DNA of 9,232 nt from assembly GCA_902766265.1 (NCBI GenBank), contig CACXCY010000086.1:1-9232 (forward strand), read 5' to 3'. Shown here piece by piece: positions 1 to 5,978 of the stretch (positions are counted from its first letter, which is position 1; each line of letters opens with the position of its first letter). Source of the stretch: an uncultured Bacteroidota bacterium (GTDB taxonomy: Bacteria; Bacteroidota; Bacteroidia; Bacteroidales; P3). The notes under the pieces were generated by a model. It was not told the origin of the DNA. It saw only the letters and a program-made list of their open reading frames with translations, and ran no database searches. The translations under genes and the position numbers were made by a program.

Positions 1-90
1 AAAGGCGGACAAGTCGTTACTATCGACTTCTTGCCCGGTTTTTCAACTACCGATATCGTGTCCAAAATCAGTCAAAACAATAAGTCATGA
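1..90 (+). CDS. 3' end of an unidentified upstream gene (partial)
   Basis: Frame 1 is open from the first base and ends at the TGA at 88-90, giving a 29-residue C-terminus that finishes FLPGFSTTDIVSKISQNNKS. Its stop overlaps the ATG of the next gene (ATGA, 4-nt overlap), the usual arrangement of translationally coupled genes, which is the main reason to believe it is coding. I do not recognise the family from this fragment. It contains a short hydrophobic beta-like stretch (VVTIDFLPGF) but no diagnostic motif. It is probably the preceding member of the operon that continues with the PorT-type gene and trxB. Confidence 0.7.
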   Translation, partial: KGGQVVTIDFLPGFSTTDIVSKISQNNKS

Positions 91-695
91 AACGCATCAT
101 CGCTGCCATAGCCATCATGCTTCTTATAACAGAAGTTGCCGCACAGTCGACCTTTGATTTCAGTGTGAAGGGAGGCATCAATCTCTGCCAAATCGACGGC
201 GACCAGAGCGGAAGTTACAATAAAGCGGGATACAATGTAGGAGCAAACACCACGTTTCCCTTAGGGCAAGGAAATTGGCGTATGCTGGTGGAAATAGGGG
301 TGAGCGAAAAGGGGGCCTACGTCAAGGGACTCGACCGTACCATCTCATTGACATATATAGAGATGCCATTGTTGCTGACATATAATATCGGAACCAACGA
401 CGGAGCTGTAATACGCCTTGGGGCCGGTGTCGCCCCTGCCGTATTGGGAAAGGCACGAGCCATAGAGTCGGGCACCGAACTGCCTGAAGTGGAGCAACGC
501 TACAAGAAGACCGACCCCCTACCTTTTTGTGCTGATTTGCAATATCGGTTTCCGTCCCATATTGGCGTAGGCGTGCGCTACTACAACTCCCTGTTGTCAG
601 TCAACGAGACAAAAAACGGAGCATACCGCATTGTACGCAAAAACAGCGGGGCTTTCAACCGACTTCTCTCTTTCTGTATTTCATATCAATTCTAA
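87..695 (+). CDS. PorT-family outer-membrane beta-barrel protein
   Basis: A 202-residue protein with an N-terminal signal peptide (basic MKR, hydrophobic residues 4-15, likely cleavage near VAA/Q at 17-20), so it should be exported. The mature part fits the PorT / outer-membrane beta-barrel family (OMP_b-brl_2 type). An opening strand FDFSVKGGINLCQIDGD (about 23-39) is followed by NKAGYNVG (45-52), the typical segment SLTYIEMPLLLTY (87-99), alternating hydrophobic strands, and a C-terminal SYQF ending in phenylalanine, as expected for a barrel handled by the BAM machinery. Length is normal for the family. The ATG lies inside the 4-nt overlap with the upstream stop, and trxB begins 16 nt downstream, so cotranscription is likely. 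The family is widespread in Bacteroidota, and most members, probably including this one, have no assigned substrate. PorT of the type IX secretion system is only a distant namesake. Confidence 0.85.
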   Translation: MKRIIAAIAIMLLITEVAAQSTFDFSVKGGINLCQIDGDQSGSYNKAGYNVGANTTFPLGQGNWRMLVEIGVSEKGAYVKGLDRTISLTYIEMPLLLTYNIGTNDGAVIRLGAGVAPAVLGKARAIESGTELPEVEQRYKKTDPLPFCADLQYRFPSHIGVGVRYYNSLLSVNETKNGAYRIVRKNSGAFNRLLSFCISYQF

Positions 696-711
696 GTAAT
701 AAAAACAACCC

Positions 712-1638
712 ATGGAACACACACGTTGCTTGATTATCGGTTCTGGACCTGCCGGCTATACGGCAGCCATCTATACCGGACGTGCCGACCTGCACCCTGT
801 ATTGTACGAAGGCATGCAACCCGGCGGCCAACTCACCATCACCACCGAGATAGAAAACTTTCCCGGTTACCCTGAAGGCATCGGAGGTACAGAGATGATG
901 TCAGACCTACGCAAACAGGCCTTGCGTTTCGGGGCTGATATACGTACTGGCGCTATCGCAGAAATAGACCTATCATCCCGCCCATTCAAAGCCAAAGCCG
1001 ACAACGGCAACGCCATCGAAGCCGAAACCGTCATCATAGCCACAGGAGCATCGGCTCGCTGGCTGGGATTGGAAAGCGAGAAACGACTCTATGGTCAGGG
1101 AGTGTCGGCCTGCGCTACTTGCGACGGATATTTTTACAAGAATCTTGATGTCGCTGTAGTAGGTGGCGGCGATACGGCATGCGAAGAGGCCTGCTACCTC
1201 GCCACGCTATGCAACAAAGTATACCAGATAGTCCGCCGCGATGAGCTGCGTGCATCCAAAGCCATGCAACACAAGGTACTCGAAAACCCCAAAATCGAAG
1301 TACTCTGGAACAGCGTAACACAAGAGATATGCGGCAACGACCTCGATGGGGTTACTGGCGCCGACCTTAAAAATGTAAAGACTGGCGAAATGAAGCATAT
1401 CGACATTGCTGGTTTCTTTGTCGCCATCGGACATAAACCCAACACCGACTTTCTCAACGGGCAGCTGGAACTTGATGCGGAGGGCTACATTCATGTACAG
1501 GATCCGAGTTGTGCCACCAGTGTCCCTGGAGTTTTTGCAGCTGGCGATGTGTGCGACCCCCGCTATCGCCAAGCCGTGGTGGCCGCCGGCAGAGGATGCG
1601 TGGCTGCCATCGATGTGGAACGTTTCCTGCACCAATAA
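712..1638 (+). CDS. trxB: Thioredoxin-disulfide reductase
   Basis: A 308-residue cytoplasmic FAD enzyme that passes electrons from NADPH to oxidised thioredoxin; the length is that of low-molecular-weight bacterial TrxB. Visible motifs in order: the FAD-binding GSGPAG (10-15); the flavin-domain segment PGGQLTITTEIENFPGYP (37-54); the ATG segment (110-112); the redox-active CATC (Cys134 and Cys137) followed by DG; the NADPH-binding GGGDTA (151-156); the 2'-phosphate-binding segment VRRDELRAS (174-182); and the C-terminal FAD motif GVFAAGDV (273-280) with RQAVVAAGRGCVAA (286-299). The classical HRRxxxR begins with Val174 instead of His; both arginines are kept, and from memory this resembles other Bacteroidetes TrxB proteins. 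It sits between two outer-membrane protein genes with 16- and 11-nt gaps, so it is probably transcribed with them. That arrangement hints at a link to envelope thiol metabolism but does not prove one. Confidence 0.97.
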   Translation: MEHTRCLIIGSGPAGYTAAIYTGRADLHPVLYEGMQPGGQLTITTEIENFPGYPEGIGGTEMMSDLRKQALRFGADIRTGAIAEIDLSSRPFKAKADNGNAIEAETVIIATGASARWLGLESEKRLYGQGVSACATCDGYFYKNLDVAVVGGGDTACEEACYLATLCNKVYQIVRRDELRASKAMQHKVLENPKIEVLWNSVTQEICGNDLDGVTGADLKNVKTGEMKHIDIAGFFVAIGHKPNTDFLNGQLELDAEGYIHVQDPSCATSVPGVFAAGDVCDPRYRQAVVAAGRGCVAAIDVERFLHQ

Positions 1639-1649
1639 CATATTGTTCC

Positions 1650-3833
1650 ATGACCGCCCGATTCTATCTGCTACTTCTCCTGTTGCTGTTCAGCGTTACA
1701 GCACAGGCACAGCATGTAGGGACGGGACGCGTCAATGCGAACATACCTATCAAAGTCAACACAAACAAAATCAGTACTGACAAAGCAAAAACTGATGTCA
1801 ATGGTTTCCGTCCCATGGAGATTGACTCCACCGAAACGGACACCATGCCGCAAGGCATTGACTACGACCATGCCGAAGAAACCGATTCAGCACTCATTGA
1901 GTATGTACGTATGTTCCATTCGCATGCAGGCCTGCCCAAGGTGCTGTCGGTAAAGCCGCCCACGCTGGAGCCATCTGGGTTGTCATTCATCGACCGTCAG
2001 GATGCGTTCAACGACCAATTCTATCTCTCGGCTGGCGGACTAGGGCATCCGCATATATCGTTGTGGTTTGGAGGAGGAAACCCGTCATCGTTCGGGTGGC
2101 TGACGGGTTTCGTCACCCCTGCATACGGTAAAACCATCGCCGATGTAGACCTCTACCAGACGCGCCGCCCCTACACTGCGCTCCAATACACCAGCTCGCT
2201 CAACAAGGACCATCAGGTCAACATCACGCATACGCAGAACATCACTCCACGATGGAACTTTTCGTTCGACTATGACCTTATACGCCGCGATGGAGAGTAC
2301 ACACAAAGTGCGCTAAAGAGCCATTACCTTGATGCCACAACCAACTACTACTCGCGTGACTCCCGCTACCAGCTGCAAGCCGGATTCATCCGCAAGAACG
2401 AATATCTGCAGGAAAACGGAGGCATTGTCGACGACCAGCAGTTCCGTGACGGCACCGCCAGTACTCGCTCCGGCATAGAGGTGAACCGATACGGTGCCAG
2501 CAACCAATGGCGGACCTACGACCTCTTTGTTCACCAGACGTTCAACACTGTGCGCCAATTCGACAAGCTGATTCCCCGCCACGCCATGATGCCTCACGAC
2601 AGCATTGTGGCTCGCAAGGACACCTCCGGCACCGCGGCTGCCATCATTTATGACACCCTGCATCTGCAACGCTATGAACAGGTGGGATACGACACCGTGT
2701 CGCCACGCAAGCCCCATTGCCTGAACTCTGGTGTATGGGGACTCAACGCATCGCTGTCAAAATGGCGACGTAACTACATCGACATGGATTCGACAGGATA
2801 TGCTATCGCCTATGCCGACACCTCCCAAACGTTCGACTCCACTACGGCGTACAACCTTACTGCCCAACTCTACTGGACCAACGACGCCTATATGGACCAT
2901 CGGTGGCTCAACCCGCTCAAGGTCACTGTTGGCCTGCGACCACAAATGCGCTCCGTGACAATGGCCGACCGCTATACCCGTTGGGGTAACATGGCCGGCT
3001 ATGCCAATGCCACTGTAAGTTTCAACAATGAACGCCTCTCAATGGGTGCGGAACGGATGATGGCGGGAGAATATGAACACGGCGACTGGAAATGCGTCGC
3101 CTCGGTCAGCCATGAGGCCTCTCACAGCCGCATCAGCATCGCTACCGAGATGGACGCACAGGCACCACAGTGGCTGTTCCATCACTACCTGTCCAACAAC
3201 TACCGCTGGGATACCATGGGCTACAAGAAAATACAGACCCGGCGGGCTTATATGGACTACCATTGGACTGTGGGGCAGACCGACAGCAACCACTTCACGG
3301 GGTCGCTCCGCATGGGCTGGTCACGGATAGGCAACAATGTATGGTTCGACGAGACGCTCCACCCATATCAGACCAACCTCAGTGCTGACTTGCTGCAAGC
3401 GACGGCATCGGCACAGCTGCGGCTGGGATGGTTCCACTACGATATGCAACATTTCGTGCAGCACTCCTCCAACGATGCCGTGGTGAGCGTGCCGCTCTAC
3501 GCCTGCAAGAACTCCATCTACGCCGACTTCGCCATGTTCCGTAAAACGCTGCGGATGCAGACCGGATTCGATTTGCGCTACCACACCCTCTTCTACGCCG
3601 ACGGATACGCTCCCGCCCTAGGTGCATTCTATCACCAGCGGCAGACACAGGTGGGCAACTACCTGTGGGCCGATTTCTTCCTCACCATCAAGATTCGCCA
3701 AGCGTGCATCTACGCCAAGGTGTCGCACTTCGACGCTCCCTTCGAGCAGCAGCCCTCATACTTCCTCCTACCACACTATCCGGGCGAGGACTTCGGCATC
3801 TACTACGGCCTTGTCTGGAAATTTTTCGACTAA
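1650..3833 (+). CDS. Putative porin (Porin_10 type), outer membrane
   Basis: The frame is open from 1509, but the first 47 codons lie inside trxB and encode Cys/Arg-rich non-protein-like sequence. The ATG at 1650, 11 nt after the trxB stop, starts directly with a signal peptide (MTARF, then a leucine run, cleavage near AQA/Q at 20-21), giving 727 residues. After a charged, Asp/Thr-rich linker (about 40-95) comes a large predicted beta-barrel: AGGLGHPH (128-135), the DVDLYQTRRPYTALQYTSS segment (165-183) and FDYDLIRRDGEY (206-217), then ENGGI (255-259). These are typical of the Bacteroidetes putative-porin family (PF14121, assigned from memory). Alternating aromatic strands continue to the end (GLVWKFFD); the terminal residue is Asp rather than the usual aromatic. 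No substrate can be inferred. It is the last gene before a convergent junction. Confidence 0.85.
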   Translation: MTARFYLLLLLLLFSVTAQAQHVGTGRVNANIPIKVNTNKISTDKAKTDVNGFRPMEIDSTETDTMPQGIDYDHAEETDSALIEYVRMFHSHAGLPKVLSVKPPTLEPSGLSFIDRQDAFNDQFYLSAGGLGHPHISLWFGGGNPSSFGWLTGFVTPAYGKTIADVDLYQTRRPYTALQYTSSLNKDHQVNITHTQNITPRWNFSFDYDLIRRDGEYTQSALKSHYLDATTNYYSRDSRYQLQAGFIRKNEYLQENGGIVDDQQFRDGTASTRSGIEVNRYGASNQWRTYDLFVHQTFNTVRQFDKLIPRHAMMPHDSIVARKDTSGTAAAIIYDTLHLQRYEQVGYDTVSPRKPHCLNSGVWGLNASLSKWRRNYIDMDSTGYAIAYADTSQTFDSTTAYNLTAQLYWTNDAYMDHRWLNPLKVTVGLRPQMRSVTMADRYTRWGNMAGYANATVSFNNERLSMGAERMMAGEYEHGDWKCVASVSHEASHSRISIATEMDAQAPQWLFHHYLSNNYRWDTMGYKKIQTRRAYMDYHWTVGQTDSNHFTGSLRMGWSRIGNNVWFDETLHPYQTNLSADLLQATASAQLRLGWFHYDMQHFVQHSSNDAVVSVPLYACKNSIYADFAMFRKTLRMQTGFDLRYHTLFYADGYAPALGAFYHQRQTQVGNYLWADFFLTIKIRQACIYAKVSHFDAPFEQQPSYFLLPHYPGEDFGIYYGLVWKFFD

Positions 3834-3847
3834 TTCCCCTGTCTGGA

Positions 3848-3935
3848 AAAAAGCACGTACGCACTTCCCAAAAACCACGTACGTACTTTTGCCAAACCAC
3901 GTACGTGCTTTCGCCAAACCACGTACGTGCTTTTT
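3848..3935 (+). terminator. Possible terminator for the porin transcript formed by repeat units
   Basis: An A-run plus palindrome (AAAAAGCACGTACG, 3848-3861) is the exact reverse complement of CGTACGTGCTTTTT at 3922-3935. This 14-bp stem ends in a T-run and begins 14 nt after the porin stop. The 60-nt loop holds further palindromic units that could pair locally instead. Being A-rich on one side and T-rich on the other, it could stop transcription from either direction. The long loop makes this weaker than the hairpin at 3965-3996, and the structure is inferred by eye. Confidence 0.35.
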
Positions 3936-3941
3936 CGGCAC
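3854..3941. repeat. Tandem array of a 22-bp unit with core CACGTACGTG (array A)
   Basis: Four units start at 3854, 3876, 3898 and 3920, exactly 22 bp apart. Each begins with the core CACGTACGTG (units 3 and 4 exact; unit 1 ends CGCA and unit 2 ends CGTA where the others have CGTG), followed by a spacer resembling CTTTCGCCAAAC. The core is a perfect 10-bp palindrome of alternating pyrimidine and purine. Two decayed units may continue in phase: CACGACG at 3942 and CACGTGCG at 3964, the latter running into the terminator hairpin. The unit is not a multiple of 3 and the array lies between convergent genes, so it is not coding. Here both core and spacer are conserved between units, as expected of recent tandem duplication. 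Confidence 0.9.
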
Positions 3942-3964
3942 CACGACGCCATACTCACAGAAAC

Positions 3965-3996
3965 ACGTGCGGGACGCCCCAAGGCATCCCGCACGT
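3965..3996 (-). terminator. Hairpin terminator of the M13-lemA-TPM operon
   Basis: A 14-bp stem (3965-3978 with 3983-3996) encloses a 4-nt loop (CCAA on +, TTGG on -). One position, C3975/A3986, mismatches on + but is a U-G wobble in the minus-strand RNA, so the stem is fully paired only when transcribed from the minus strand. It begins 18 nt past the stop of the minus-strand TPM gene. The sequence after it (GTTTCTG) is only moderately T-rich, so termination strength is uncertain. Confidence 0.6.
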
Positions 3997-4014
3997 TATA
4001 TCACAATCAACACT

Positions 4015-4836
4015 TTACCAACGGCCACTGGCTCCGCCGCCGCCCGAAAAGCCGCCGCCAAAACCGCCAAAGCCACCGCCAGACCCGCCACCGAATCCGC
4101 CGAGGCCACCAAAACTGCCCCTGTCTCTGGAAAAATCACCCCAATAGCCGGTGCTGCGCCCCAAGGAACTGCCCATATAGGGTCGCGACGCACCCGTGGC
4201 GGCAAAGACTTCGGGATGCTTCTTGGCATAACGATGGATAAACACGATGAACAATACAAGAAACAACACCGAGACGCCCAGCGACAGCAAGGCGGCACGA
4301 AGTTTTCTCGTCTGGTGACGGGCATAGCTGTACTCGCCCACGCAGACCTTCTCGATAATCTTCACCGCCTTCAGTATGCCGCCGTAATAGTCGCCATCCT
4401 TGAATCGGGGAATCATGTAATCCTCAATAATCTCGTGGCAGAAGACATCGGGCAGCGCCCCCTCAAGACCATAGCCCACCTGTATGCGCACCTCGCCATC
4501 GCTGAACAGCTGCTTGGGCTTGACAACGATGAGGACCCCGTTGTTGTATTCCTTGGAACCAATACCAAACTCCCGCCACACGTTCTGAGTGAAGCTGGCA
4601 ATCTCGTCGCCACCGAAGTCAGGGGTGATGAGCACCATAATCTGATTGGAGGTAGAGTCGTCGAAAGCCACCAGACGCTGTTCTAGCGACTGCTGTTGTT
4701 CGGAAGAGAGCGTTCCTGTCAGGTCGTTGACCAGCTGGTTGGTCTTCTGGGGAATCCATCCTGTCTCATGCTCAGCCATCGCCGTCGCGGCAAAGGTAAG
4801 CATCAAAAGGAGGAATATACGTTTGAGTCGGTTCAT
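4015..4836 (-). CDS. TPM-domain protein with membrane anchor and glycine-rich tail (YgcG-like)
   Basis: A 273-residue protein. Domains in order: a signal peptide (1-21, cleavage near AMA/E); a TPM domain (about 28-165) with the typical LVNDLTGTLSSEQQQSLEQRL, a hydrophobic IMVLI strand, NNGVLIVV (98-105) and the family hallmark RIQVGYGLEGALPD (117-130); one transmembrane helix (about 181-200); a basic stretch (HRYAKKH); and a tail ending in GGFGG/GGGFGG repeats (240-271) and RW. TPM proteins of this YgcG-like layout are found in bacterial envelopes. Phosphatase activity is known for plant relatives and a photosystem II repair role for Psb32, but the bacterial function is not settled. The TPM domain should lie outside the cytoplasmic membrane and the Gly-rich tail inside, assuming the signal is cleaved and the helix stops transfer. 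It is the last gene of the unit, 38 nt after the smaller TPM gene. Confidence 0.88.
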   Translation of the reverse strand: MNRLKRIFLLLMLTFAATAMAEHETGWIPQKTNQLVNDLTGTLSSEQQQSLEQRLVAFDDSTSNQIMVLITPDFGGDEIASFTQNVWREFGIGSKEYNNGVLIVVKPKQLFSDGEVRIQVGYGLEGALPDVFCHEIIEDYMIPRFKDGDYYGGILKAVKIIEKVCVGEYSYARHQTRKLRAALLSLGVSVLFLVLFIVFIHRYAKKHPEVFAATGASRPYMGSSLGRSTGYWGDFSRDRGSFGGLGGFGGGSGGGFGGFGGGFSGGGGASGRW

Positions 4837-4874
4837 GGATTCATCGTATTATATGATTCTTCGCTGACAGAGAG

Positions 4875-5306
4875 CTACCTGCCCGTGCTGATGGTGTCGG
4901 GCAGCTCATTGACATCGTCGTCCTGACGAGGGAAATACTCATGCAGCAATTCCCCCACCCTTCCGATGGCCGCAACGATGCCGCCGGCTGTATCACCCTG
5001 TGTCAGGAAAGTCAGCATAGCATCGCGTGACGAATCCCAAAATCCAGCAGGCACCAGACGATTGATACCCGCATCACCAATAATGGCAAATCGTTTGGAT
5101 TTCAGAGCCACATATATGAGCACACCGTTGCGGAGAGCCGTCTGTTCCATGTGGAGCTCCTTGAATACCCAGGCGGCCCGATCGAGGACATCATCCTCCT
5201 CGCATACCGATTCTACATGAACCCGTATCTCGCCAGAGGTCTGGTTTTCCGCATCGCGGATCGCCTGGAGTATTCTGGACTCCTCATCCTTGGAAAAGTA
5301 TTTCAT
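4875..5306 (-). CDS. Small TPM-domain protein without signal peptide
   Basis: A 143-residue protein made almost entirely of a TPM domain. Features: SGEIRVHVE (24-32), AAWVFKELHMEQTALRNGVLIYVAL (44-68), RFAIIGDAGINRLVP (72-86) with FWD (89-91), then LTQGDTAGGIVAAIGRVGELLHEYFP (101-126), and an acidic end DDDVNELPDTIS typical of this subfamily. There is no signal peptide or transmembrane segment, unlike the TPM protein encoded next to it, so it is predicted to be soluble and probably cytoplasmic. It lies 35 nt after lemA and 38 nt before the larger TPM gene in the same orientation; lemA with one or two TPM genes is a recurrent bacterial cluster. The biochemical role is unknown. Having one soluble and one membrane-anchored TPM protein suggests they act on opposite sides of the membrane, which is inference. 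Confidence 0.87.
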   Translation of the reverse strand: MKYFSKDEESRILQAIRDAENQTSGEIRVHVESVCEEDDVLDRAAWVFKELHMEQTALRNGVLIYVALKSKRFAIIGDAGINRLVPAGFWDSSRDAMLTFLTQGDTAGGIVAAIGRVGELLHEYFPRQDDDVNELPDTISTGR

Positions 5307-5341
5307 GGGCGGACAATGAATAAATCTGGAGCAATTGTTGT

Positions 5342-5938
5342 TTATTCAAAGTTGACCACAGGAGCTTGATCAGCACCTTGACTGGCAGCAAAGTACCCTT
5401 TCTTCTCGAAACCGCTCATATTGGCCACGATGCTAGCGGGGAACATGCGGATGCTCTTGTTGTAATCCTTCACAGCATCGTTGAAGTTCTTGCGCTCCAC
5501 CGATATGCGGTTCTCCGTGCCTTCGAGTTGCGTCATCAAGTTCTTGTAAGACTCCGTCGCCGTCAACTCAGGATAACGTTCGACGGTAAGGTTGATGGCC
5601 TTGGTGAGCTCATTCTTCAACTCGTCTTGCACTTTCTGGAAGTTGGCCACATTCTCCTCCGTCAATTGGTCGCCGGTAAGGGTAAGATTCACGGCCTTGG
5701 AACGTGCTTCGGTAACAGCGAGGAATGTCTCCTGTTCATAGTTCGAAGCGCCTTTCACAGTGTTGACCAGCTGAGGAATAAGGTCAGCTCTGCGCTGATA
5801 GACAGTCTCCACGTTGCCCCACGCATTGTTGACATTTTCCTCAGCAGCGACAAGTTTGTTGCGTACGCCAAAGTACCACATAAAGAAGATGGCCACGACG
5901 GCTAGGATGGCGATAAGTGCTATAGTGCCTTTTTTCAT
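5342..5938 (-). CDS. lemA: LemA family protein
   Basis: A 198-residue protein with an N-terminal membrane segment (about 5-24, after MKKG) and no cleavage site, so it is probably anchored with the helical LemA domain outside the cytoplasm. Family landmarks: VAAEENVNNAWGNVETVYQRR (30-50), ADLIPQLVNTVKGASNYEQE (51-70), the RYPELTATESYKNLMTQLEGTENRI block (121-145) and ERKNFNDAVKDYNKSIRMFP (148-167), then the GFEKKGYF region. Length and order are those of ordinary bacterial LemA. Function in bacteria is poorly defined; it often travels with TPM-domain genes, as here (35-nt gap to the next). The upstream gap to the M13 peptidase is 40 nt of AT-rich sequence with no recognisable promoter on the minus strand, which favours cotranscription with the peptidase. 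Confidence 0.95.
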   Translation of the reverse strand: MKKGTIALIAILAVVAIFFMWYFGVRNKLVAAEENVNNAWGNVETVYQRRADLIPQLVNTVKGASNYEQETFLAVTEARSKAVNLTLTGDQLTEENVANFQKVQDELKNELTKAINLTVERYPELTATESYKNLMTQLEGTENRISVERKNFNDAVKDYNKSIRMFPASIVANMSGFEKKGYFAASQGADQAPVVNFE

Positions 5939-5978
5939 GTTTGAAAATTTTTGTTTGGTTATACGAATGCATTGTTTG

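Noticed and set aside
1509..1649. N-terminal extension of the putative porin frame inside trxB
   Set aside because: It encodes Cys/Arg-rich sequence in another frame of trxB, while the ATG at 1650 begins a clean signal peptide 11 nt after the trxB stop.
3854..3963. CRISPR array
   Set aside because: Units are 22 bp with core and spacer both repeated, so there are no unique spacers of about 30 bp, and no cas genes lie nearby.
3622..4686. A 354-codon + strand frame across the repeat array and antisense to the glycine-rich TPM gene
   Set aside because: It is the complement of the Gly-rich TPM coding sequence and of repeats with a 22-bp (non-triplet) period; there are no domains.
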